Assembly (NCBI GenBank): GCA_017619815.1
Contig: JAFZRR010000047.1
Span: forward strand, 23,511-87,510
Direction of reading: 5' to 3'
DNA length: 64,000 nucleotides
Source: Bacilli bacterium
Lineage (GTDB): Bacteria; Bacillota_I; Bacilli_A; RFN20; CAG-826
Shown here: positions 47,453 through 56,200 of the stretch, one piece after another
How the letters are laid out: every line of letters starts with the position of its first letter
How positions within the stretch are numbered: position 1 is the stretch's first letter
Notes under the pieces: model-generated
What the model was told of the DNA's origin: nothing
Database searches by the model: none
Seen by the model: only the letters and a program-made list of their open reading frames with translations
Program-made: the position numbers and the translations under genes

Positions 47453-48892
47453 ATGAATAAATTTACCTCATTTATTAAAACAGTCGTCTTTTCCGGCATG
47501 TTAATAGCTGGTACTGCAGGCGTTGCTGCTTGCGGTCCAAAATTCCATGACTACACAAAAGACGGTTCTGTCACATTGCAACTAGATTTCCAAGGCAAAG
47601 ACTTCTATGTCGACGGCATTGGCGAATTTGAACTTGCACACACAATCGATGGTGATACCGCTCACTTTACACCAAAAGTGGACAGCACCCATCAAGGATT
47701 AATGAAAGCCCGTTTCTTCGGTATCGATACACCAGAATCCACTGGTAAAGTCCAAGAATACGGTCATGCTGCTAGCAATTTCACTAAAGAAAAACTCAAT
47801 CAAGCCAAAGAACATGGCACAATTGTCATTTCTTCCCCACAAGATCACTATGGCGCACCAAGTCCAGATAGCACTGGTAGCCGTTACGTTTCTCTTGTAT
47901 GGATTAATACAGAAAAGAAAAACGCATCACGTGATGAATTAGTGTTATTAAACCTTTGGATTGTTCAAGAAGGTTTAAGCTGGGTCAAAAACGTTGGCGA
48001 TATGCCACAATATGAAAAGACTTTCTACGCTGCTGAAGAACAAGCGAAGAAATTCAAACTCAACTTACACTCTGGAAAACCAGATGGTGATTTCAACTAC
48101 GGCGACTATATAGAAACATCATTATTAGATGTTAAACAAGAATTAGCCTTATGTTTAGCGGATCCAGATCGTGTCAATCAATTTGATAACCAAAAGATGA
48201 GAATCCAAGGTACAGTTTGTGGTTTTTCTAACCACATCTTGTATTTACAAGATTTCTGCTACTACGATCAAAATGATGAATCTAAAGGTGGCGAAATGTG
48301 TGGTATTAACATCTTCGTCGGTATGGGTTCCATTAGTAGCAAATACACAAAACTCAATACTTATATTGAAGTCTGTGGTTTAGCTCAATACACTGAAAAC
48401 TATGGTTTCCAAGTGACCGATACCCAAGGTCGTTTCCCAGTTGGTAGTGCAACAAGTCCAAATGATGCTCGTGTTATCTTTACACCTGAAGAAAATGCGG
48501 ACACAGAACACAATTTAGTGCCAGCGCAATACACAATCGCTGGAATGAACGCTGTTGCTGAAGCAACTGATCCATACAATCTCGAATGCTTAAATACCGC
48601 TGTTGAAATCACTGAAACACTAACATGTTCAAGAGCATACCCATCCGAGAGCGGTAAAGAAATGACTCTTATTTTCAGTGGCGCCAGCTTCAATGTCTAT
48701 GTTCCATTTAACTATCATGGTAATCCTGATTTACCAGCAGATCGTTGGAATGAAGCTTCTGACTTTGAAGGAAAACAATTCACAGTCAAAGGCGTCTATG
48801 TCTTCCATAAGACACAATCTGGAAACATTAAATTCCAAATCGTCCCAAACGGCGAAAAAGACCTCGTTTGTCTTAACCCAACAGGTGAATAA
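47453..48892 (+). CDS. thermonuclease (SNase) lipoprotein with OB-fold-like tail
   Basis: 479 residues. Lipobox VAAC (C27). SNase domain ~45-215: DGDT at 66-69, R87 in ARFFGIDTPE with E95, and R144 in SRYVSLVW, matching the three catalytic residues of micrococcal nuclease. Residues ~225-330 (MRIQGTVCGFSNHILYLQD...YIEVCGLAQYTENYGFQVTD) look like an OB-fold, and ~345-475 may be another beta-rich unit. It should digest nucleic acid at the cell surface, beside the importer whose genes precede it. Eleven bases after the second binding protein; AGGAGG. Confidence 0.88.
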   Translation: MNKFTSFIKTVVFSGMLIAGTAGVAACGPKFHDYTKDGSVTLQLDFQGKDFYVDGIGEFELAHTIDGDTAHFTPKVDSTHQGLMKARFFGIDTPESTGKVQEYGHAASNFTKEKLNQAKEHGTIVISSPQDHYGAPSPDSTGSRYVSLVWINTEKKNASRDELVLLNLWIVQEGLSWVKNVGDMPQYEKTFYAAEEQAKKFKLNLHSGKPDGDFNYGDYIETSLLDVKQELALCLADPDRVNQFDNQKMRIQGTVCGFSNHILYLQDFCYYDQNDESKGGEMCGINIFVGMGSISSKYTKLNTYIEVCGLAQYTENYGFQVTDTQGRFPVGSATSPNDARVIFTPEENADTEHNLVPAQYTIAGMNAVAEATDPYNLECLNTAVEITETLTCSRAYPSESGKEMTLIFSGASFNVYVPFNYHGNPDLPADRWNEASDFEGKQFTVKGVYVFHKTQSGNIKFQIVPNGEKDLVCLNPTGE

Positions 48893-48911
48893 TATTTAGG
48901 AGGCAAGATAT

Positions 48912-49406
48912 ATGTATTGTTATCATTGCGGAAAAGAAATTGATGAACACAAACTTGAAGCGAAACAATCTTCTTTAAGTTTAAAAGATGAAAATGGTGA
49001 ACTTAGAGAAATTGATAGCGACGCACAAGTGGCTTATGTATGCCCACAATGTGGTCATTTAATCCGTGCTAATGCAACTCCTGAAGATTTAAAAGCTTTA
49101 TCTCAAGCAAGCCATAGCCAACTTCAAAGAGGCGCAAATAGCTTTGCTAGAGGTATGGCGTTAAACCTTATTGGTTTAATCATAGGCATTCTTGCCATTT
49201 CATTCTTACTATTATCCTATCAAAGTGATGGTGGTGGAAAGACCCTTAATCCAGGTAAATCCACCTTCCTTATCTTTGTGATAATGGGTATTGTTGCTGT
49301 TATTCTTTTAGGATTCGGTATTGTCTCTACTGTCATTGGTCTCAGAAAAAAAGTGACATACACCAAATTACTAAAAGATTTAAATAACAAAACCTTTGTT
49401 CAATAG
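48912..49406 (+). CDS. zinc-ribbon membrane protein
   Basis: 164 residues. Zinc ribbon from C3-x2-C6 (MYCYHCGKEID) and C44-x2-C47 (VCPQCGH), separated by a polar 35-residue loop; two membrane helices at about 84-105 and 122-146; short basic tail. Possibly a small membrane adaptor whose ribbon faces the cytosol. The specific role is unknown. AGGAGG site; within the transporter/nuclease operon. Confidence 0.75.
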   Translation: MYCYHCGKEIDEHKLEAKQSSLSLKDENGELREIDSDAQVAYVCPQCGHLIRANATPEDLKALSQASHSQLQRGANSFARGMALNLIGLIIGILAISFLLLSYQSDGGGKTLNPGKSTFLIFVIMGIVAVILLGFGIVSTVIGLRKKVTYTKLLKDLNNKTFVQ

Positions 49407-49424
49407 GAGCAAAGAAATTATAAT
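49396..49424 (+). promoter_or_regulatory. possible internal promoter before the last operon gene
   Basis: TTGTTC (49396-49401), 17 bases, TATAAT (49419-49424), the latter inside the palindrome GAAATTAT-A-ATAATTTC. May add transcription of the lipoprotein at 49456. Confidence 0.4.
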
Positions 49425-49455
49425 AATTTCATAAGTAATAAAAGAGGAGGGTTTT

Positions 49456-51426
49456 ATGAAAAAACAGATTTTATTACCTTTCGTCTTATTAGGTTCCTTA
49501 GGAATGGTTGCTTCCTTAGCGGCTTGCCAACCAAAAGAAGCGAAACCTGAAGAAGGTTATGGCGTTGCCATTTCCAACAAAGACGAATTATTAGAGACCT
49601 GGTATGCTGGCACATCCCGTGCTATCGAAATCGATCTCACACCTGCCGGTAATGTCATGCAAGAATTCACAACTGGTGCTTTGACGATTGAATCAAGCAA
49701 TACTGAAGTTGTATCCATTACAGGCGCAAATGCTAACGCTCTTGCTGAAGGTCAAGCAACAGTCACAGTCAAATATCATGGCTGGAAAGACTCAGTTGAT
49801 CTCACAATTAGCCACAAACAAACAATTCAAGAGAAGTACGGTGTCGCCCATGCTGGTACTTCCGAAGATCCATTAACCAACGAAGAAGCTATCGCAATTA
49901 CAAATCACGAAGCTTATGCCGATGGTCAAGAAGATCTCTATGTTGGTGGTGTTGTTTCATCCTTCTATCATGCTCCAGGTTCCAGAACCGATGGTGCAGT
50001 TAGCTGGTTCTTAACACCTGCTGAAGGTCAAACAGAAAAATTCGAAATCTACAAATGTTACAAAGAAGGTACAGGTGCTGCTTCTTACTTAGGTGAAACC
50101 GAAGTTTGGAAGGGCGGCTATGCCGTTGCTCATGGTAGATTCACCAAATACGGTGATCAATGCGAAACATCCGCAGCTATCTTTGATAGATGTGAAGGTA
50201 CAGCTCCAAGCCCAAGAACAACAGTCGAAACAACATTTGCTGCAGCTTTAGAAGCTGGTAAAGCATTAGAAGACGGCGATTCTTCATGGGATTGGTACAA
50301 ATTCGATGCTTATGTGACAAAACAAGAAGGTTCTAACTACTTCTTAACAGCCACAAAAGCAGAAGCAATCACAGATGTTAAGACAAACACAATCGAAATC
50401 TATGGTGCTTCCACAGAAGTCGCTGCTAAACTCTTAAAGAATGCAAAAGTTACCGTTAAGATGATTCTTAAGAATTATCATAGCCAAGTCGAAAACGGCT
50501 TAGCACTTACTGTAGATGATGTTACAGTCATCGAACAAGGTTCTGCTTGGGTCATCCCAGAACATAATGTTACAGTCGCACAAGGTTTAGAAGTCATTAA
50601 TGGCTTAGCCGATGGCGCAACAACAGAAGATTTATATATCTTCACAGAAGTTTATGTTAAAGCAGTTACAGGTGCTTATAATGCACAATATGGCAACATG
50701 AACTTCACAATTGCTGACACAGCTGATGGTACAGACACAATCACAGTCTTCCGTGCAAAGACAGATGCAACAACAGCTGCAAAAGTCGTCGCAGGTGCTC
50801 AAGTCACCATTAAAGGTAACTTACAAAAATACGTTAGCAATGGAAACACAACTCCAGAATTATTAAACGTTGCTTCTATTACAGTTAAAGAATCTGGCGA
50901 AGGTGGCGGCGGCGAAGGCGGCGGTGGAGAACAAGTTAATCCATTAACCGCTCCATTAGCAATCGATTTCTCTTCATTAGCAAGTGGTAGTGAATTCAAC
51001 GCAACAACTGGTTTAGCAGCTTTAAAAGCTGGTGCTTCAACAGAAAATGCTGCTTTAATTACAGAAGTTTCTGCAGTTAGCAAAGTTTATGCCGGTAACG
51101 GTTCTGGCGGCGCACATAATGGCGAAGCCGGAATGATTAAATTCGGTACATCCAGCGCGAATGGAACAATCACAATTGTCTTTGGCGCAAAATTCAATAA
51201 AGTTGAACTCAATTGTCACGATTTCTACGCTGTTTCCGAAGCATATCCAACAAACTCCAACAAATTCTCTGTCAATGGTGGAACAGAAGTCTTGGCACCA
51301 TACAATGCAACAGGTGCTTGGGAAGTTCTCACATTTGACAATTTACAAGAAACAAATACCTTAACAATCACATGTAACAAACGTGGCACAGTTAGAGGTA
51401 TCACACTTTCTTACGTTGCTGAATAA
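49456..51426 (+). CDS. multi-domain lipoprotein with Ig-like and OB-like units
   Basis: 656 residues. Lipobox LAAC (C24). A BIG2-like segment (~60-125: LTIESSNTEVVSITGANANAL... TVTVKYHG) is followed by three OB-like units (~135-255, ~260-370, ~375-475; e.g. DLYVGGVVSSFYHAPG, YIFTEVYVKAVTG). A glycine/glutamate linker (GEGGGGEGGGGE) leads to a C-terminal ~165-residue beta-rich domain. OB units fit nucleic-acid or sugar binding at the cell surface. Last gene of the operon, followed by a strong terminator. GAGGAGG site. Confidence 0.72.
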   Translation: MKKQILLPFVLLGSLGMVASLAACQPKEAKPEEGYGVAISNKDELLETWYAGTSRAIEIDLTPAGNVMQEFTTGALTIESSNTEVVSITGANANALAEGQATVTVKYHGWKDSVDLTISHKQTIQEKYGVAHAGTSEDPLTNEEAIAITNHEAYADGQEDLYVGGVVSSFYHAPGSRTDGAVSWFLTPAEGQTEKFEIYKCYKEGTGAASYLGETEVWKGGYAVAHGRFTKYGDQCETSAAIFDRCEGTAPSPRTTVETTFAAALEAGKALEDGDSSWDWYKFDAYVTKQEGSNYFLTATKAEAITDVKTNTIEIYGASTEVAAKLLKNAKVTVKMILKNYHSQVENGLALTVDDVTVIEQGSAWVIPEHNVTVAQGLEVINGLADGATTEDLYIFTEVYVKAVTGAYNAQYGNMNFTIADTADGTDTITVFRAKTDATTAAKVVAGAQVTIKGNLQKYVSNGNTTPELLNVASITVKESGEGGGGEGGGGEQVNPLTAPLAIDFSSLASGSEFNATTGLAALKAGASTENAALITEVSAVSKVYAGNGSGGAHNGEAGMIKFGTSSANGTITIVFGAKFNKVELNCHDFYAVSEAYPTNSNKFSVNGGTEVLAPYNATGAWEVLTFDNLQETNTLTITCNKRGTVRGITLSYVAE

Positions 51427-51443
51427 TAGAATTAAGCAATAAC

Positions 51444-51471
51444 AAGAGCGGTCTTCGGATCGCTCTTTTTT
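51444..51471 (+). terminator. Rho-independent terminator of the transporter/nuclease operon
   Basis: Ten-pair stem AAGAGCGGTC (51444-51453) / GATCGCTCTT (51458-51467) with a TTCG tetraloop and a T-run. Confidence 0.94.
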
Positions 51472-51627
51472 GTTGTTTACATCAAATCTTTTAGCAAATG
51501 TTTCGTTTAAGGTTATTTATTCGCTATCTAAAAGAGTTTTATTAAGAAAACGAGTATTCGCTAAGAAAAATGATTAAAGTCTCTTAAAACGCCTATTTTT
51601 ATAAAATAAATTAATCTTTTCTTTGTA

Positions 51628-51656
51628 TTGCAAACTTTAAACCTTTAATTTATTAT
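51628..51656 (+). promoter_or_regulatory. promoter of tRNA-Lys
   Basis: TTGCAA (51628-51633), 17 bases, TATTAT (51651-51656); start expected near 51663, about ten bases before the tRNA. The AT-rich stretch 51472-51627 shows nothing else I can support. Confidence 0.7.
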
Positions 51657-51672
51657 TATTAAGCGCAATTAT

Positions 51673-51748
51673 GGTCCCTTAGCTCAGCTGGTAGAGCAAC
51701 TGACTCTTAATCAGTGGGTCAAAGGTTCGAATCCCTTAGGGATCACCA
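51673..51748 (+). tRNA. tRNA-Lys (anticodon CTT)
   Basis: 76 bases with encoded CCA. Acceptor stem GGTCCCT/AGGGATC, D arm GCTC...GAGC, anticodon stem ACTGA/TCAGT around loop CTCTTAA (anticodon CTT), T loop GGTTCGAATCC. Reads AAG. Confidence 0.96.
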
Positions 51749-51758
51749 ATTAACGCAT

Positions 51759-51790
51759 AACGCAGTGGTTCGCTACTGCGTTTTTCTTTT
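51759..51790 (+). terminator. terminator after tRNA-Lys
   Basis: AACGCAGT (51759-51766) / ACTGCGTT (51775-51782) then TTTTCTTTT. Confidence 0.9.
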
Positions 51791-51834
51791 CTTATTTAGT
51801 TTGTTATATAATAAATAAAAGAGGGGAATGTAGT

Positions 51835-52260
51835 ATGAAAGAACCAAGTGTTAAAGATTTAAAGAAATACTTACAAGGTATGGCCAAATTACCAAAGGCC
51901 AAATATATTACTTCAGAAAGACTTGCCCACATTATTGGCATCTATCCAGAAGTGATTAATGAAAACCTTTCTTTCTTTGATCCAATGATTATGATGGATT
52001 ATACCTTTAACTTATTAGAATTAGTCCCTGCGATTAAGAAATTTATTGAAGATAAAGAAAATAAAAGAGCACCAGTACCAAAACCAGTAGTGGTGAAACG
52101 CAACGAAGTGGATTTATATGAATCTTATTTCGATTTCATCTATAAGAAATTAACCATCGGTGGCATGATTGATAAATCCGCAGAGTTAACAGATAAAGAT
52201 TTAAAAATCTTAAAGAAGTTAATTACTGAAGAATTAGCGAATAGAAAAGCCAAAAAATAA
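51835..52260 (+). CDS. small Rex-N-terminal-like (winged-helix) protein
   Basis: 141 residues. The region ITSERLAHIIGIYPEVINENLSFFD (about 24-49) follows the pattern of the DNA-binding N-terminal domain of the redox repressor Rex ([IV]-S-S-x-E-L-A ... P-x-x-I-R-K-D-L-S-[YF]-F). The NAD-binding Rossmann domain of Rex is absent; instead a proline/valine linker (~85-95) leads to a short helical tail. It may be a DNA-binding protein without redox sensing. SD AGAGGGG, preceded by TATAAT (51807-51812). Medium confidence in the fold, low in function. Confidence 0.5.
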   Translation: MKEPSVKDLKKYLQGMAKLPKAKYITSERLAHIIGIYPEVINENLSFFDPMIMMDYTFNLLELVPAIKKFIEDKENKRAPVPKPVVVKRNEVDLYESYFDFIYKKLTIGGMIDKSAELTDKDLKILKKLITEELANRKAKK

Positions 52261-52263
52261 AGA

Positions 52264-52293
52264 AATGAACCGGTGCGCTCGGTTCATTTTCTT
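52264..52293. terminator. bidirectional terminator
   Basis: AATGAACCG (52264-52272) / CGGTTCATT (52280-52288), loop GTGCGCT, followed by T-rich sequence; lies between convergent genes. Confidence 0.85.
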
Positions 52294-52636
52294 ATTTCAA
52301 ATCTTCTTTCAATTTAAGTAACTGTTCTTTTAATGGTAGCAAATCATTTTTGACTGTATCATAGACAATTCTTGTGTCGATTTCTAAATACATATGAGCA
52401 ATTATTATCCGCATATTGTATGCCTTTTCCCAAGGTATATTTGGATGATCTTTTTCAAATTGCTTTCTCAATTTAGTTAAATGCTCACAAATTTGTTCTA
52501 TAGAGAATGCAGTTGCCTTTGCAAGTAAAGAAGTGCCTTCGAAATCTTCATAATTGACATTTTTCAAATCTAATGTTGCTGAATCAATATGTTTAATGAT
52601 TGTGTCAATTCTTAAAGAAACTAACTCTTTGTCCAT
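52292..52636 (-). CDS. hepT: HepT-like RNase toxin (type VII toxin-antitoxin)
   Basis: 114-residue all-helical HEPN protein. The motif R-x4-H-x-Y is present as R76-IIIA-H81-M-Y83 (in NMRIIIAHMYLEID), the catalytic and modified site of HepT toxins. In known systems the MntA antitoxin AMPylates the tyrosine to inactivate the RNase. Here the mntA-type gene lies upstream and overlaps it by 32 bases, the usual order and coupling. Confidence 0.9.
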   Translation of the reverse strand: MDKELVSLRIDTIIKHIDSATLDLKNVNYEDFEGTSLLAKATAFSIEQICEHLTKLRKQFEKDHPNIPWEKAYNMRIIIAHMYLEIDTRIVYDTVKNDLLPLKEQLLKLKEDLK

Positions 52637-53102
52637 ATATTTTCACTCCTTGATTCAATACATCGCGAAGCATTTTTTCACTTTGCAATAAAGTGGTGTG
52701 ATTAACTAAATCAACTTCTTTATTTAGTGCTTTTACCAAATCATGACGTAGACCTGCAAAGTCAAAACCACCTAGTTTTGGAGCTACAACGATTATGTCT
52801 ACATCGCTATCAATGGTTGCTTCGCCTCTTGCATAACTACCAAATAAGTATGCGCACTGGACTTCTTTGTAGTTTGCAAATATTTCACTAGTTTTTTGCT
52901 TGATGTAACGAATGTTTAAAAGAGCAGGGCCTTTACCTGTTATTCCCATTTCTTTTAACTTTGTTAAGATTTCATCAAATGTGCCGTTTCGAATTTGTTT
53001 TTCTTCATACTCTTGATATGTACGACGAGAAACACCACAGACTTTCGCGGCATCCACTTGAGTCATATGAAGGTTTTTTCTTATTTGCTTTAGAGTTTCC
53101 AT
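52605..53102 (-). CDS. mntA: MntA-like antitoxin nucleotidyltransferase fused to an HTH
   Basis: 165 residues. Residues ~3-35 are an XRE-type helix-turn-helix (MTQVDAAKVCGVSRRTYQEYE). From ~60 comes a minimal nucleotidyltransferase: GS(88-89)-x10-D100-x-D102 (GSYARGEATIDSDVDI), the full GSx10DxD active site. It would add AMP to HepT. The fused HTH suggests it also represses its own promoter; two TGCGCA palindromes lie across that promoter. Most MntA proteins are ~100-140 residues without HTH. Confidence 0.9.
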   Translation of the reverse strand: METLKQIRKNLHMTQVDAAKVCGVSRRTYQEYEEKQIRNGTFDEILTKLKEMGITGKGPALLNIRYIKQKTSEIFANYKEVQCAYLFGSYARGEATIDSDVDIIVVAPKLGGFDFAGLRHDLVKALNKEVDLVNHTTLLQSEKMLRDVLNQGVKIYGQRVSFFKN

Positions 53103-53122
53103 GGACTTCCTTTCTCGGTTTA

Positions 53123-53151
53123 ATTATACCTGCGCAAAAGAAAATGCGCAA
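53123..53151 (-). promoter_or_regulatory. promoter and candidate operator of mntA-hepT
   Basis: On the minus strand TTGCGC (53151-53146), 17 bases, TATAAT (53128-53123). Two identical palindromes TGCGCA (53131-53136 and 53145-53150), 14 bases apart, cover the spacer and -35, as expected for an autoregulatory HTH site. Confidence 0.75.
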
Positions 53152-53181
53152 GTTTTGGGAATGAGGTTCTATTGTATTTTC

Positions 53182-53211
53182 TTGCGAACGCATACAACGT
53201 ACGCATATAAT
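53182..53211 (+). promoter_or_regulatory. promoter of nifJ with palindrome and direct repeat
   Basis: TTGCGA (53182-53187), 18 bases, TATAAT (53206-53211). The -35 lies in TGCGAACGCA (53183-53192), and ACGCATA occurs twice (53188-53194 and 53201-53207) at a 13-base distance across the spacer. Confidence 0.75.
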
Positions 53212-53245
53212 AATATCGGTTATTACGAAAGGAAATTTTTAATTT

Positions 53246-56200
53246 ATGGAAAAAATTAAGAAAACAATGCTCTCAGTTGATGGTAATACTGCAGCAGCAT
53301 TAGGTTCCTATAACTACATTGAAGTAGCAGGTATCTACCCAATTACCCCATCTTCACCAATGGCGGAAAATATTGATGTCTATGCTTCTCAAGGAAGAAA
53401 GAACTTCTTTGGTTCAGTAGTTAAGGTTAGTGAAATGCAATCTGAAGCAGGTGCTTCTGGTGCCGTTCACGGTGTATTACAAGCAGGTGGATTAGCAGCA
53501 ACATACACTGCATCCCAAGGCTTATTATTAATGATTCCAAATGTATATAAGTGGGTTGGCGAATGCTTACCAGCGGTCTTACATGTTTCCGCAAGAAGCT
53601 TAGCAACCCGTAGCTTATCTATCTTTGGTGATCATCAAGACATTTATGCGATTAGACAAACTGGTATCGCAATGATCTGCTCACATTCTGTTCAAGAAAT
53701 CGCAGATTTAACAAACGTTGCCCACTTAGTGGCCATTGATGCCCAATATCCTGTTTGCCATTTCTTTGATGGTTTCAGAACATCACACGAAATTCAAAAC
53801 GTCGAATTTGTCGATGATGCCGAATGGAAGAAATTATTACCAATGGATAAGGTTGAACTCTTTAGAAGCAGAGCCTTAAATCCACACACTCACCCAGTCA
53901 CACGTGGTGGTGCAGAAAACGATGATATTTACTTCCAAGGTAGAGAAGCTCAAAACCAAAAAGCTGACGAAGTTCTTGAAGTCGCAATTAAATACTTCAA
54001 AGAAGCTAGCCGCTTAACTGGAAGAAATTACGCTCCATTTACCTATTATGGTGATCCAAACGCTGATAGAGTGATCATCGCTATGGGTAGTGTCACCGAA
54101 ACAATTGGTGAAGTTATCGATGACTTAAGAGCTAAAGGTGAAAAAGTCGGTTTAGTGAAAGTTCACTTATACCGTCCATTCTCCGCGAAACACTTATTAG
54201 AAGTTTTACCAAAATCAGTCAAACAAATCGCTGTTTTAGATAGAACAAAAGAATTAGGTGCTTCTGGTGAACCATTATATGAAGATGTCGTTGCTGTTAT
54301 TAAACAAGCTAACTTAGATGTCGAAGTCTTAGGTGGCCGTTATGGTTTATCTTCAAAAGATACACAACCAAAAGACATGAAAGCCGTTTATGACTTCTTA
54401 AAGAGTGAAAAACGTTGGAATGGCTTCACAGTCAGCATCAACGATGATGTCACACACTTATCAATCCCAGTGGATGAAAACTACCACGTTAAAGGTGATT
54501 ATACATCCTGCTTATTCTATGGTTTAGGTAGTGATGGTACAGTCTCTGCGAACAAATCATCCATTAAGATTATCGGTGACGCAACCCACCAATACGCACA
54601 AGCATATTTCGCATATGACTCCCGTAAAGCCGGTGGCGTTACACGTTCACACTTAAGATTTGGTAAATCTCCAATTAGATCTACCTATTATGTCCAAAAT
54701 GCAGACTTCGTGTCCTGCTCATTAGATTCCTATCTCTTCAAGTTCGATATGATTAAGAACTTAAAAGAAGGCGGCACATTCTTACTTAATACTGACTTAA
54801 ATGATGAAGAATTAATTAAGGTCATGCCAAACCGTGTCAAATACCAATTAGCGACAAAGAAAGCTAAATTCTATGTCATCGACGCGAATAAGATCGCTGC
54901 CGAAATTGGTATGGGTAGACACACAAATACCATTCTCCAAGCTTCCTTCTTCTATCTTAACCAAGGCATTATGCCATATGACGAAGCTAACAAATGGATG
55001 AAGAAATTCGCCGAAAAGAGCTACGCTAAGAAAGGTCAAGATGTCGTTGAACTCAACTGGAAAGCCATTGATGCTGGTACAGAAGGTTTAAGAGAAGTTA
55101 AAGTTGATGCTGAATGGGCAAAATTATCACCAAAAGCCGAAAAGAAACTTACAGGTGATGATTACTTCGATAACTATGTTTCCGTTATTGGTAACTTAGA
55201 TGGTGATAACTTACCAGTTAGTAAGTTCTTAGAAGGTGAATTACTCGATGGCACAATGCAAAACGATATCACCTATAGAGAACAAAGAAGTATTGCTGAC
55301 AGAGTCCCATTATGGCACCCAGAAGCATGTATCCAATGTAATAACTGTGCGTTTGTCTGTCCACACGCGACAATCCGTCCATTCTTATTAAATGACGAAG
55401 AATTAGCTAAGGCTCCAGCTCTCGCAAAAGAAGTTGCAGAAGCCAAACTTCCAATGCTTAAAGCCAAAGGCTTAAAATACCGCTTACAAGTTTCTCCACG
55501 TAACTGTGTTGGTTGTGGATTATGTGTTAGCGAATGTAACGCCAACAAGACCGGCAAAGTCGCTCTTGAAATGGTCGAAGCCAAATCTCAATTCCCACAA
55601 GAAGAAGCAGCTGCTTACTTATTCAAACACGTGGCTTATAAAGCCGATGCTCTTCCAGCACCAATGCTCGATAGCGTCCTTGGTGTCAGCTACTTAATGC
55701 CATACATGGAAATCAGTGGTGCATGTGCTGGCTGTGGTGAAACTCCATATTACAGACTTGTTTCCCAATTATTTGGTAAAGATATGTTAGTTGCTAACGC
55801 AACAGGTTGTTCCTCTATTTATAGTGGTTCTACCCCATTAACTCCATTCTGCACCGATAAAGAAGGCCAAGGTGTTGCCTGGGCTAACTCCTTATTCGAA
55901 GATAACGCCGAATTTGGTTATGGTATGAGAGTGGCAACAGATGCCAAGATCAAACGTATCATTGAAATCTTATTAGCAGCGAAAGAAAGAGGTCTTGAAC
56001 CAGAACTCGTCGAAACAATCGATGCTTACTTCGCAAATATTAAGAATAGAAACGCTGTTAGACCAATCGTTAAGAAACTCGTCGAACTCGTCAAAGCTAG
56101 TAAAGATGAAGGTGTCAAAGAAGTCCTCGCTTATGAAAGAGACTTACAAGACAAATCCATTTGGATTATCGGTGGTGATGGCTGGTCCTATGATATCGGT

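Noticed and set aside
50896..50935. Gly/Glu repeat in the last operon lipoprotein as a variable microsatellite
   Set aside because: Only a short interrupted Gly-rich linker; codons vary and no uniform repeat unit is present.
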